Positions 1 to 8,803 are shown, counted from the stretch's first letter. The stretch: 64,000 nt of DNA from Streptomyces sp. CG 926 (GCF_003148825.1 NZ_QGGZ01000007.1:406108-470107), one strand, 5' to 3'. The notes: a model not told the origin generated them from the letters alone. Numbers and translations: made by a program.

Positions 1-1
1 C

Positions 2-670
2 CTGACGGGTGTCCTCGGGCCGCGCGGCACCCTGGTGGTCCCGGCGTTCACCCCGGAGAACTCCAAGACCTCCACCGCCCATCTGGAGCGGATCCGCGGT
101 CTGGACGAGGTCGGGGTGCGGGCCTTCCGCGAGCGGATGTCCGCCTTCGACGCGGCGAGCACCCCGAGTCAGGGCATGGGGTCCCTCGCCGAGGCCGTCC
201 GCACCGCGCCGGGCGCCGAGCGCAGCGCCCATCCGCAGACCTCTTTCGCGGCCCTCGGGGCGGACGCGGAGCGGCTGTGCGCAGGTCATCGTCTCGAAAG
301 CCATCTGGGGGAGGACTCACCCCTGGGAAAGCTGTGTTGGGAGGGCGGGCAGGTACTCATGATCAATGTGGGGTTTTCGGTCTGCACCGCTTTCCATCTC
401 GCGGAGTACCGAATTCCGAAGCCCCCCTTGCGCATGTACGAGTGTGTGGTGAAGGTGAACCTTCCGGGGCCGCAAAGGCACCGGCAGGAGGGGGAGTGGA
501 CCGCATACGAGGACGTCGCGCTGGATGACAGCGATTTCGCGGTGATCGGTGACGCGTTCCCGGATTCACGGGTGCGCAGGGGGCGGGTGGGAGGCGCGTC
601 GACCATGCTCTTCTCCCTCCCGGAGGCCGTCGATCACGCCCTTGACTGGATGACCGAAAACAGACGCTGA
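2..670 (+). CDS. AAC(3)-family N-acetyltransferase, 5' truncated by window edge
   Basis: The reading frame is open from base 2, so the gene starts outside the window; about 222 C-terminal residues are seen. The protein has AAC(3) family landmarks: a GTLVVPAFTPEN segment near the start, HPQTSFAALGADAERL, a GEDSPLGKL segment, and a FHLAEYR segment. The family uses acetyl-CoA to acetylate the 3-amino group of aminoglycosides, but many chromosomal Streptomyces members have no known substrate. It lies 80 bp upstream of fxsC in the same direction. I recall AAC(3)-like genes being frequent in FxSxx-COOH loci, so its substrate may be a peptide or cofactor rather than a drug; that is inference. Confidence 0.85.
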   Translation: MTGVLGPRGTLVVPAFTPENSKTSTAHLERIRGLDEVGVRAFRERMSAFDAASTPSQGMGSLAEAVRTAPGAERSAHPQTSFAALGADAERLCAGHRLESHLGEDSPLGKLCWEGGQVLMINVGFSVCTAFHLAEYRIPKPPLRMYECVVKVNLPGPQRHRQEGEWTAYEDVALDDSDFAVIGDAFPDSRVRRGRVGGASTMLFSLPEAVDHALDWMTENRR

Positions 671-750
671 TTGACTGAACGATGAGGGGATGTGGCGAAG
701 CAGCTCCGGAATGATGTTTCTTCGCTTCGCATCTTCGGGACGGGGGTCGT

Positions 751-2127
751 GTGCCCGCATCAGGGGAGCCGTACTTTTTTCTCAGTTACGCACATACACC
801 GAGGTTCGGGGCCGGGGGCCCCGACCCGGACATGTGGGTCGAGCGCCTTTTCCGTGATCTCTGCGGGCATGTCATGGCGCTGACGGACCTGCGCGCCGGG
901 TACGACGTCGGGTTCATGGACCGGGAGATACGCAGCGGCGAGGGCTGGTCCGAACGGCTCGCCCGGGCACTCGCCAACTGTCGCGTCTTCGTTCCCCTGT
1001 TCTCGCCGCGGTACTTCGCCAGCGAGATGTGCGGGAAGGAGTGGTTCGCCTTCGCGCAGCGCGCCGTCCAGCACGGCGCGGTCAGCAACAAACAGGCCGA
1101 GGCCATCGTGCCCGCGTTATGGGTGCCGGTGCCGCCTGAGCAACTGCCGGGACCTGCCGAGCGGTTGCAGTTCAACCACAACACCTTCGGCGAGCGCTAC
1201 GTCACCGACGGCCTGTACGGGCTGATCAAACTGCGCGGTTACGCCGAGCAGTACGAGCATGCCGTGTACGAGCTCGCCCGGCGCATCGTCCAGGTCGCCG
1301 AGACCGCCCACCTGGACCCCATCCGGCCGTTGGACTACCGCAACGTACCGAGCGCCTTCGGCTCCAGCGGGAGCCCGACCCGCACCCTGCACGTGACCGT
1401 GGCCGCCGCCTCCCGGCACGATCTGCCCGAGGGCCGCACCCCCGAGTACTACGGGGACTCCGCGCTGGAGTGGAACCCGTACCATCCGGTCGCCCAGCGG
1501 CCGATCGCCTATGTCGCCGAGGACCTGGTCAAGAACCTCAACTACCAGACCACCATGTCCTCCTTCGACGACGAGGCCGGGCACCTGGACAGCAAGCAGC
1601 TGCCGACCCGGCCGGAGATCCTGATCGTCGACCGGTGGGCGGTGGAGGACGAGCAGCGGCGTCGGCGCCTGGCCGCCTTCGACCGGGAGCCGAGGCCCTG
1701 GGTCAACGTGGTCGTGCCGTGGAACCGGTACGACCATCAGAGCCGGTCGAAGGAGAACGAGCTGGCCGACCGGCTGGAGAGCACCATGCCCAAGACGATG
1801 AGCCAGGGCCGGGCCGCCTGCCGGGCCGCCGCGAACGGCGTGGCGAACGTGGAGACCCTCGGGCAGATCCTGCCGCAGGTGGTCGAGGCCGCCGCCCAGC
1901 AGTTCCTCAGACACGCGCAGCCGTATCCGCCGAAGGGCGACACCTCCATCGAGCGGCCCCGGTTGCTGGGGCCGATGGGGATGAACGGGCCGCCCGGACC
2001 GATGGTGCCCCGTGCCCCCTTCCCACCCGACTCCGACCGGCACCGGGCAGGGCCGGCGGGCGCCGGTCTCCATGACAACGACGACAACGACACCGACCGG
2101 GGGGACGCGGATGACAGCGAGCAGTGA
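751..2127 (+). CDS. fxsC: FxsC: TIR-domain protein of an FxSxx-COOH-type locus
   Basis: A 458-residue soluble protein. Residues 5-120 form a TIR domain: it opens with YFFLSYAH, and a segment around residues 82-98 matches the S-x-x-Y-x-x-S-x-x-C-x-x-E pattern, with Glu97 in the position that is catalytic in TIR NADases. Residues about 215-400 match the FxsC C-terminal region as I recall it (for example WVNVVVPWNR). The last 60 residues are Pro/Asp-rich and look disordered. GTG 751 is the first start after an in-frame stop at 712 and is preceded by a GGGACGGGGG stretch. The gene overlaps fxsT by 17 bp, so translation is probably coupled. Whether it cleaves NAD is untested. Confidence 0.85.
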   Translation: MPASGEPYFFLSYAHTPRFGAGGPDPDMWVERLFRDLCGHVMALTDLRAGYDVGFMDREIRSGEGWSERLARALANCRVFVPLFSPRYFASEMCGKEWFAFAQRAVQHGAVSNKQAEAIVPALWVPVPPEQLPGPAERLQFNHNTFGERYVTDGLYGLIKLRGYAEQYEHAVYELARRIVQVAETAHLDPIRPLDYRNVPSAFGSSGSPTRTLHVTVAAASRHDLPEGRTPEYYGDSALEWNPYHPVAQRPIAYVAEDLVKNLNYQTTMSSFDDEAGHLDSKQLPTRPEILIVDRWAVEDEQRRRRLAAFDREPRPWVNVVVPWNRYDHQSRSKENELADRLESTMPKTMSQGRAACRAAANGVANVETLGQILPQVVEAAAQQFLRHAQPYPPKGDTSIERPRLLGPMGMNGPPGPMVPRAPFPPDSDRHRAGPAGAGLHDNDDNDTDRGDADDSEQ

Positions 2128-5100
2128 CAGCAGCGGCGACAGCGACAGCCGTGACGGACGCATCGTCACCTTCTACTCGTACAAGGGCGGCACGGGCCGC
2201 ACCATGGCGCTGGCCAACACCGCCTGGATCCTGGCGGCCAACGGCAAGCGGGTCCTCGCCGTGGACTGGGACCTGGAGGCGCCGGGCCTGCACCGCTTCT
2301 TCCACCCCTTCCTGGACCCCTCCACGCTGGGGGCCACCACCGGGGTGATCGATCTGATCAGCGAGTACGCCTGGGCGGCGACCAGCCCGGTGCAGCGGCC
2401 CGACGACTGGCACAAGGACTACGCGCGGATACAGCCGCACGCCGTCTCGCTCACCCCGGAGACCCACGGCTGGGAGTTCCCGGACGGCGGCACCCTGGAC
2501 TTCGTCTCGGCGGGCCGGCAGAACCGCGAGTACTCGGCGACCGTCTCCACCTTCGACTGGGACAACTTCTACGACCGGCTCGGCGGCGGGCTCTTCTTCG
2601 ACGCCTTACGCGCCGACATGAAGCGGAACTACGACTACGTCCTGATCGACAGCCGCACCGGCCTGTCCGATATCGCGGACATCTGCACGGTCCACCTCCC
2701 GGACGTCCTGGTCGACTGCTTCACCCTGTCCGACCAGTCCATCGACGGCGCGGCCTCGGTCGCCCGCCAGATCGACGAGCGGTTCAACGACCGCGGCATC
2801 AAGATCTATCCCGTCCCGATGCGCATCGACGAGGGCGAGAAGGAGAAGGCCGACGCCGGCCGGGCGCTGGCCCGGATCAAGTTCGACCGCTTCCCGAACG
2901 GACTGGTCGGGGACGAGCTCACCTCCTACTGGGGCGCGGTGGAGATCCCGTACCGCCCCTACTACGCCTACGAGGAGACCCTGGCCACCTTCGGTGACGA
3001 GGCCGGGCTCACCAACTCCCTGCTCTCCGCCTTCGAACGGCTCACCTCCGTGGTCACCGAGGGCCACATCACCTCGATGCCGGTCATCGGCGAGGAGGTC
3101 CGGCTGCGCATCCGGGACGCCTTCACCCGGCGCCGCCCGGCCCTGCCCGCCGACCTGTTCCTGTCGTACGTCGCCGAGAACCGGATGTGGGCGGACTGGA
3201 TCGAGTCGGTGCTCACCCGGGCCGGTTTCCGGGTCGTGCCGAAGGACGTCTCCGCCGAGCGGCCCGCGCACACCGGGCCCGGGGACACCCTGGGCGGGGG
3301 GACGGGCATCAGCATCGACACGGCCGCCCGGACCGTGGTGCTGCTCTCGACGGCGTACCTCAAGTCGGCCCGGGCCGTGGACGTGTGGGAGCGCGCGGCC
3401 GCGGAGGACCCGACCGGGGGGCGGCGCCAGTTGGTGCCGCTGAGGGTGGGCGACGTACGGCTGTCGACGCCGTACATCGACCGCAACCCGGTGGACCTCT
3501 TCCGGCTCGACGAGGTGCATGCCACCACCGCCCTGCTGCGTGCGGTGGAGCGGCCCATGGCCCTGCCCGACAGCGCGGGCAGCGCCTCGCAGCCCGGCCC
3601 CCGGTTCCCGGGGACCGTCCCGAAGATCTGGAACGCGCCGCCCCGCAACCCCGGGTTCACCGGGCGCAGCATCGTGCTGGAGCGGATGCGCGACCAGCTC
3701 GGCGGGGGCATGGCCGTGGTGCTGCCGCAGCCGCAGACCCTGTTCGGGCTCGGCGGTGTGGGCAAGACCCAGGTGGCCCTGGAGTACGTGCACCGGTTCA
3801 TGGCCGACTACGACCTGGTGTGGTGGATCTCCTCGGAGCAGACCGACGACGTGGTCGCGGCCCTCGCGGAGCTGGCGGTCCGGCTGGGCGCGCAGACCGG
3901 TGAGGACATGGCGGCCGCCTCGCAGGAGGCGATCGACCTGCTGCGGCGCGGGGTTCCGTCCTCGCGCTGGTTGCTGGTCTTCGACAACGCGGACGATCCC
4001 GAGACGCTCAAGCGGTTCTTCCCGCCGGGCGGGCCGGGCCATGTGCTGGTGACCTCCCGCAACCAGTCGTGGTCGCAGTACGGTGACGCGCTGCCGGTGG
4101 ACGTGTTCCTGCGGGAGGAGTCCATCGAGCACCTCCAGCGCCGGGCGCCCGGACTCGGCAAGGACGACGCCGAGCAGGTGGCGGTGGCGGTGGGCGACCT
4201 GCCGTTGGCCGTCGAGCAGGCGGGTGCCTGGATCGCGGAGACGGCGACGCCGGTGTCCGCGTACCTGGAGCAGTTGGCGCAGCAGGCCGCCCGCGTGCTG
4301 GCCCTGAACCAGCCGCCCGGCTACCCGGAGCCGGTGGCCGCCACCTGGAACATCTCCATCGAGCGGTTGCAGTCGCGGTCCCCGGCGGCCGTGCGGCTGC
4401 TCCAGCTCTGTGCCTTCCTCGCGCCCGAGCCGATCTCCGCGAACCTGCTCTACAGCAAGGAGATGATCGACGCGCTCAAGCCGTACGACTCCTCGCTGCA
4501 GGAGAAGTTGGTGCTGGGCCGGGTGATCCGGGAGATCGGCCGGTTCGCGCTGGCCAAGGTCGACCAGGTCAGCAACAGCATCCAGGTGCACCGGCTGGTG
4601 CAGGCGGTGATCCGGGCGCAGCTGAGCGAGGAGGAGCAGCGTGAGGCCCGGCACGCGGTCCACCGGATCCTGGCCGGTGCCCGGCCGGACGACGACGAGC
4701 CGATCGACAACCCGGAGACGTGGCCGCGGTTCAACACGATCTGGTCGCACCTGACCCCGTCGGAGGCCCGGTACTGCAAGGAGCCGGAGACGCGCCGGCT
4801 GTTGATCGACCGGGTGCGGTACCTGTGGAAGCGCGGTGACTTCAAGGCCGCGTACGCGCTGGGCGAGGAGCTGCGCGAGGCGTGGAAGGAGATGCTGGGC
4901 AACAACGACCTGCAGTACCTGTACCTGCGCTTCCACCTGTCGAACATCCTGCGTTCGCAGGGCCGGTTCGTGGAGGCGAAGGAGCTGGACGAGGTCACGC
5001 TGGAGCGGCAGAAGGCGGTGCTCGGTCCCTCGCACCCGCACACGTACATGACCATGAGCGGTCTGGCGAACACGCTCGGCGCGCTGGGTCATTACGGCCA

Positions 5101-6109
5101 GGCGATGGAGCTGGCGACCGAGGCGCACGAAGGCTTCAGCCAGATCTTCCACGAGGCGCACCCGCGCACGCTGGCCGCCGCGAACAACCTGGCGTTGAAC
5201 CTGCGGCTGGTGGGTCAGTACACCAGGGCCCGCGAGATCGACCAGGAGGTGCACGACCTGCGGACGGAGGTCCTCGGGCCGGAGCACCCGTACACGCTGT
5301 CCTCCGCGCAGAACCTGGCTCGTGACCTGCGTGAGGTGGGCCGGTACGAGGATTCGGTGCAGCTGCTCAGCCGGACGTACGAGACCTACAAGCGGACGCT
5401 GGGGCGGGCGTTCCCCGGCACCCTGTCGGCGGCGAAGAACCTGGCGGTGTCGCTGCGCCGGGCCGGCCAGTTGGAGGACGCGCTGCGGCTGACGACGGCC
5501 ACCCGGGCGCGCTACCGGGCCAAGTACACCTCGGTCAACCCGGACCTGTTGTCCTGCGAGCTCAACCTGGCCTCGGACCTGTTCGCGACCGGGGATCCGG
5601 GCGGGGCGCGGGACCTGGCGCAGGAGGTGGTGGACGAGTACATGAAGGTGCCGGGCGAGCGGCACCCGTACACCCTGGCGGCCGTGAACAACCTGGCGGT
5701 CTTCCACTGGGGCACAGGGGCCGCCGAGACGGCGGAGACGATGCTGCGCCAGACGATACGGGGGATGCGGGACGTGCTCGGCGACAACCACCCGCACACC
5801 GTGTTCGCCCACCTCAACCTGGCCAACACCCGGGCGGACCTGGGTGATCCGGAGGGCGCTCTGGAGCTGGAGCGGCTGGCGGTGATGCGGTTGCGCGAGG
5901 CGCTCGGGGCGCACCATCCCGAGACCTTGGCGAGCAGTTCCAACATGGCGGTCAGCCTGGACTCGATGGGTCGCAAGGAGGAGGCGGCCCGGCTGCGGGC
6001 GGAGGCGGTGTCCGAGCTGACCCGGCTGCTCGGCGAGGACCACAGTCTGACCCGGTACGCGCGCGACGAGCGGCGGGTCCATCGCGACCTGGAGCCTCTC
6101 GCCGTCTGA
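2111..6109 (+). CDS. FxsT: ParA-like ATPase, TIR, NB-ARC and TPR fusion protein
   Basis: A 1332-residue STAND-type protein. Domain order: ParA/MinD-like ATPase (residues 15-330) with a deviant P-loop KGGTGRT at 25-31, where Arg30 replaces the second Lys; a TIR-like domain (345-475); an NB-ARC NTPase with intact P-loop GLGGVGKT (546-553) and a Walker B segment ending near Asp625; then a long run of tetratricopeptide repeats (about 905-1320), many carrying the HP-x-T and N-LA marks of TPR_10/12 repeats. The second TIR lacks the catalytic Glu: Val425 sits where FxsC has Glu97. ATG 2111 is chosen because GGGGGA lies 7 nt upstream; it overlaps the end of fxsC. The architecture matches what I recall as the FxSxx-COOH system TPR protein and suggests an oligomerising sensor. 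The trigger is unknown. Confidence 0.85.
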   Translation: MTASSDSSGDSDSRDGRIVTFYSYKGGTGRTMALANTAWILAANGKRVLAVDWDLEAPGLHRFFHPFLDPSTLGATTGVIDLISEYAWAATSPVQRPDDWHKDYARIQPHAVSLTPETHGWEFPDGGTLDFVSAGRQNREYSATVSTFDWDNFYDRLGGGLFFDALRADMKRNYDYVLIDSRTGLSDIADICTVHLPDVLVDCFTLSDQSIDGAASVARQIDERFNDRGIKIYPVPMRIDEGEKEKADAGRALARIKFDRFPNGLVGDELTSYWGAVEIPYRPYYAYEETLATFGDEAGLTNSLLSAFERLTSVVTEGHITSMPVIGEEVRLRIRDAFTRRRPALPADLFLSYVAENRMWADWIESVLTRAGFRVVPKDVSAERPAHTGPGDTLGGGTGISIDTAARTVVLLSTAYLKSARAVDVWERAAAEDPTGGRRQLVPLRVGDVRLSTPYIDRNPVDLFRLDEVHATTALLRAVERPMALPDSAGSASQPGPRFPGTVPKIWNAPPRNPGFTGRSIVLERMRDQLGGGMAVVLPQPQTLFGLGGVGKTQVALEYVHRFMADYDLVWWISSEQTDDVVAALAELAVRLGAQTGEDMAAASQEAIDLLRRGVPSSRWLLVFDNADDPETLKRFFPPGGPGHVLVTSRNQSWSQYGDALPVDVFLREESIEHLQRRAPGLGKDDAEQVAVAVGDLPLAVEQAGAWIAETATPVSAYLEQLAQQAARVLALNQPPGYPEPVAATWNISIERLQSRSPAAVRLLQLCAFLAPEPISANLLYSKEMIDALKPYDSSLQEKLVLGRVIREIGRFALAKVDQVSNSIQVHRLVQAVIRAQLSEEEQREARHAVHRILAGARPDDDEPIDNPETWPRFNTIWSHLTPSEARYCKEPETRRLLIDRVRYLWKRGDFKAAYALGEELREAWKEMLGNNDLQYLYLRFHLSNILRSQGRFVEAKELDEVTLERQKAVLGPSHPHTYMTMSGLANTLGALGHYGQAMELATEAHEGFSQIFHEAHPRTLAAANNLALNLRLVGQYTRAREIDQEVHDLRTEVLGPEHPYTLSSAQNLARDLREVGRYEDSVQLLSRTYETYKRTLGRAFPGTLSAAKNLAVSLRRAGQLEDALRLTTATRARYRAKYTSVNPDLLSCELNLASDLFATGDPGGARDLAQEVVDEYMKVPGERHPYTLAAVNNLAVFHWGTGAAETAETMLRQTIRGMRDVLGDNHPHTVFAHLNLANTRADLGDPEGALELERLAVMRLREALGAHHPETLASSSNMAVSLDSMGRKEEAARLRAEAVSELTRLLGEDHSLTRYARDERRVHRDLEPLAV

Positions 6110-6180
6110 TCCGACGGAGGGTGGTGGGGCTCCGCGACCGCGGGGTCCCGCCGCCCGCCACCCGACAGCAGGGGGGCGCT

Positions 6181-7089
6181 GTGACCGACAGCATGACCTT
6201 TCGAAACGAGGACCTGCCGGCCCTCTTCCACCACACCGACCAGGCGGCGATCTCCCGCCAGCGGGAGTCCACGCAGGCCACCCGTGCCCAGTTGCTGCTG
6301 CTGGTCCTGGCCGCGGCGGCGGCCGCGCTGCCCGCCGGGCCGAAGCTGGGTTCGATGTACTTCTTCGGGCTGCTGAGCGTGCTCGCGTACGTGGGGGTGC
6401 TGGGCGTGGGCGTGCGGGCGACCCGGCGCCGGGCCCGCCCGCAGTGGCAGCTCAACCGTAGTGCGGCGGAGTTCATCAAGTCCCTGGCCTGGCGGTACGC
6501 GGTCCACGGGGCACCGTTCGGCAGTGAGGTCGCCGCGCCCGAGGCGACGTACCGGACCCGGCTGGAGGCGGGTCTGGCCGAGCTGCGGAAGATGGGTTGG
6601 GACGATCCGCGGGCCGCCGGGGCGGTGCCGGAGGGCGGGGAGATCACCGGCGCGATGGAGCGGCTGCGCGGGATGGACTACCAGGCGCGGCGGGAGACGT
6701 ACGTCCGGGACCGGCTGATCGAGCAGCGCAACTGGTACCGGCGGCGGACGGAGGTGTCCCGGCGGGCGACGAACCTGTGGTCGTGGACGATCGTGCTGCT
6801 GACCTGTCTGGCGCTGCTGTTCGCGCTGCTGGGGTCGTTCGGTTCGGGTCCGGGGCCGAGGCTGACCGCGCTGCTGAGCGCGGCGGCGGCGGCCGGGATC
6901 GCCTGGAACGAGGTGCGCCGGCACCATCCGCTGATCGAGGCGCACACCCTGATCGAGCAGGATCTGGCGGCGATGATGGTCGTGATGCAGACGACCATCA
7001 CCGAGTCGCAGTGGCCGTCGTCGGTGTACGAGACCGAGCGGTACGTGTCGCCGCAGCACACGGACTGGCTGGCCCGGCACAGCAGTTGA
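6181..7089 (+). CDS. SLATT/DUF4231-like membrane protein with two 2TM pairs
   Basis: A 302-residue protein with four predicted membrane helices in two pairs: about residues 37-53 and 59-79, then 199-219 and 227-241. A charged cytoplasmic region with Arg-rich helices lies between them, and another follows the last helix. This layout fits SLATT (SMODS and SLOG-associating 2TM effector) proteins, often annotated DUF4231, which are thought to act as membrane-perturbing effectors or signal transducers. GTG 6181 is chosen because a G6 run lies 5 nt upstream; further upstream starts lack this. The gene is 71 bp after fxsT and convergent with the SLOG gene, 15 bp away. Family assignment is by topology and context, so moderately sure. 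Confidence 0.7.
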   Translation: MTDSMTFRNEDLPALFHHTDQAAISRQRESTQATRAQLLLLVLAAAAAALPAGPKLGSMYFFGLLSVLAYVGVLGVGVRATRRRARPQWQLNRSAAEFIKSLAWRYAVHGAPFGSEVAAPEATYRTRLEAGLAELRKMGWDDPRAAGAVPEGGEITGAMERLRGMDYQARRETYVRDRLIEQRNWYRRRTEVSRRATNLWSWTIVLLTCLALLFALLGSFGSGPGPRLTALLSAAAAAGIAWNEVRRHHPLIEAHTLIEQDLAAMMVVMQTTITESQWPSSVYETERYVSPQHTDWLARHSS

Positions 7090-7104
7090 GGGTGGGGGCG
7101 TGGC

Positions 7105-7584
7105 TCAGTCGCGGGTCACGCCCTCGCGCCAGATGACGGTGACCGGTTTGCCGAGTGTCCGCGCGTAGGCGACGATCTCGGCGGTGCCGCCGTGCCCGCG
7201 GGCGGGCTGCCCGTCCCAGACGGCGACGAGCCGGTCGCAGGAGTCGGCGATGTAGGTGCCGGCGGCGTAGTAGGCCTCGTCCGTGGAGCGGGGGAAGTCC
7301 ATCCGGACCTCCTGGGTGGCCCGGTTCTTCAGGCCTCGGTAGCGGGCGAGTGCGTCGGGGCCCTCGAAGGCGTCCTCGTAGTCCCCGCTGGGGATCACCA
7401 CGGTGAGGTCGGCGCCGTGTTCGAGGGCGATGGCGGCGAAGAGTTGGTCCGCTCCCTCGGCGAGGCTGGAGAAGGCCTCCAGCGGTCCTTCGTGGCCGCC
7501 CAGTACGGCCCGCAGGGCGCTCTCCACATGGCCGAGCACCGAGTCCGGAATGGCTCGGTGCCCGGTCACGCCGATTCGTTTCAT
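7105..7584 (-). CDS. SLOG-domain (DprA/LOG-like Rossmann) protein
   Basis: A 159-residue single-domain protein. Marks of the SLOG superfamily: an N-terminal strand followed by TGHR (residues 7-10), a helix with SLAEGADQLFA (40-50), a TVVIPS strand (61-66), and a glycine-rich HGGTAEIV segment (131-138) after the LVAVWDG strand. SLOG proteins bind or process nucleotide-derived ligands and are a regular partner of SLATT membrane proteins. ATG 7584 is preceded by GGGGGAGG at 11 nt. It faces the SLATT gene tail to tail with 15 bp between, so the two are not one transcript. A sensor role is inference; a nucleotide phosphoribohydrolase-like activity cannot be excluded. Confidence 0.7.
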   Translation of the reverse strand: MKRIGVTGHRAIPDSVLGHVESALRAVLGGHEGPLEAFSSLAEGADQLFAAIALEHGADLTVVIPSGDYEDAFEGPDALARYRGLKNRATQEVRMDFPRSTDEAYYAAGTYIADSCDRLVAVWDGQPARGHGGTAEIVAYARTLGKPVTVIWREGVTRD

Positions 7585-7623
7585 GCAGTAACCAGCCTCC
7601 CCCGTGGACATGGCCGCCCGGAA

Positions 7624-7650
7624 CATCCTCCCAGAAGGCGGGAGGACGTC
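7624..7650 (-). terminator. Possible terminator after the streptogrisin gene
   Basis: Inverted repeat TCCTCCC / GGGAGGA with a 7-nt loop, lying 32 bp past the stop of the protease gene on the minus strand. There is no clear T run, which is common in Streptomyces. Confidence 0.4.
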
Positions 7651-7681
7651 CAGGGGTGCGACGGGGGCGTATGAGTCACCG

Positions 7682-8578
7682 TCAGTAGACGCTGACCCCG
7701 TAGGCGCCCAGGGCTTCGACCACGGGCTGGAAGAAGGTCGTTCCGCCCGAGGAGCAGTTGCCGCTGCCGCCGGAGGTCAGGCCGACGGCGCGGGCGCCCG
7801 AGTAGAGCGGGCCGCCGCTGTCGCCGGGTTCGGCGCACACGTTGGTGCGGATCATGCCGTAGACGATGTCGCCGCCGCCGTAGTTGACGGTGGCGTTGAG
7901 GCCGGTGACCCGGCCGCTGTGGATCCCGGTGGTGGACCCGCGCCTGGTCACGGACATGTTGACCGTGGCGTTCACGGCGCTGGTGATGTCCTGGCTGCCG
8001 ACGGTACCGGGGGGCACCGGCGAGTTGCTCGCGTACTTGATGAGGCCGTAGTCGTTGGTCGGGAAGCTGGAGCCGACCGTGGAACCCACGACGGTGGTGC
8101 GGGCGGAGTTGCTCCACCAGGTGCCCGCGCCGTCGGTGCAGTGCCCGGCGGTCAGGGCGTAGTAGGTGCTGCCGCTGCGCACGTTGAAGCCGAGCGAACA
8201 GCGCCAGCTGGTGGCGTAGATGGCGTCGCCGCCGGACACCAGTTTGGTGAGCTTGCCGGGGATGCGTTCGATGCGCAGCGCGCCGACGTCGGTTCCGGCC
8301 TCGCGCTTGATTCTCGCGATTCCGGCGTCGGAGACGGTGGAGTCGGCGGAGACCACGAGGGTTCCGTTGGCGGGGTCGGTGTGCCAGGCGGTGCCCGCCA
8401 CGTCGGCGCGCAGGACGGATGCGCCGGCCGAGGCGAGCCGGTCGGCGCTGAATGCCGTGTCCTTGCCGTCCCGGCCGGCTTCCGCGCTCGCGGCCGTGGG
8501 GACGGCGAGCGCTGCGGCGGCGGCCAGGCCGGTGGCCGCCGCGAGCAGCCTGGTACGGGTCATGCGCTTGATCCTCAC
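7682..8578 (-). CDS. Streptogrisin-type secreted serine protease (S1E family)
   Basis: A 298-residue preproprotease. An Arg-rich N-terminus and hydrophobic Ala/Leu stretch ending around AASA (residues 28-31) form a signal peptide. A propeptide of about 80 residues follows. The mature part probably begins near SGGDAIY (about residue 113), as in S. griseus proteases A and B. The chymotrypsin-fold triad is visible: His146 in TAGHC, Asp176 in NDYG, and Ser254 in GDSGGP. Cysteine pairs flank the active site. GTG 8578 is preceded by AGGAGG at 7 nt, the best start. Extracellular protein degradation is the expected role. It lies downstream of the DUF1684 gene on the same strand, with no stop codon between in that frame. 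Confidence 0.95.
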   Translation of the reverse strand: MRIKRMTRTRLLAAATGLAAAAALAVPTAASAEAGRDGKDTAFSADRLASAGASVLRADVAGTAWHTDPANGTLVVSADSTVSDAGIARIKREAGTDVGALRIERIPGKLTKLVSGGDAIYATSWRCSLGFNVRSGSTYYALTAGHCTDGAGTWWSNSARTTVVGSTVGSSFPTNDYGLIKYASNSPVPPGTVGSQDITSAVNATVNMSVTRRGSTTGIHSGRVTGLNATVNYGGGDIVYGMIRTNVCAEPGDSGGPLYSGARAVGLTSGGSGNCSSGGTTFFQPVVEALGAYGVSVY

Positions 8579-8740
8579 TTCGCGTCCTCCTGGAGAGGGT
8601 CGGGGGCCCGGCGGTTGTGGGGGTGCCAGAGCCCGTGAGGCGCAGCCGGGGGCACGGCGGGCGCATGAACTTTGGCCGTGCCCCTGACAAGCGCTGTCGG
8701 GAGTGTCCTGGCGTCGGATACCGGTCGCAAGAGCGGCTTT

Positions 8741-8803
8741 CAGCCTCCGCTCGCCCGCCGCGACCTCGAAGGGCAGCGTGTTCCCGGGCGGCGGGAAAGG
8801 TCA
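8741..8803 (-). other. In-frame TGA at a conserved Cys position and leftover DUF1684 tail
   Basis: The DUF1684 gene stops at TGA (8801-8803), exactly where the family normally has a Cys followed by P-x-P-P. Reading on in the same frame gives PFPPPGNTLPFEVAAGER, which is the usual C-terminal motif of the family. A single base change (TGC to TGA) would explain this. The frame then stays open to the streptogrisin start. Confidence 0.75.

Noticed and set aside
692..883. Small ORF before fxsC as a candidate FxsA peptide
   Set aside because: It overlaps the fxsC start in another frame and does not end in F-x-S-x-x.
2606..6082. Long open frame opposite fxsT on the minus strand (over 1100 codons)
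   Set aside because: Shadow of GC3 bias. It has no known domain, is rich in Arg, Pro and Gly, and lies wholly opposite a well-supported gene.
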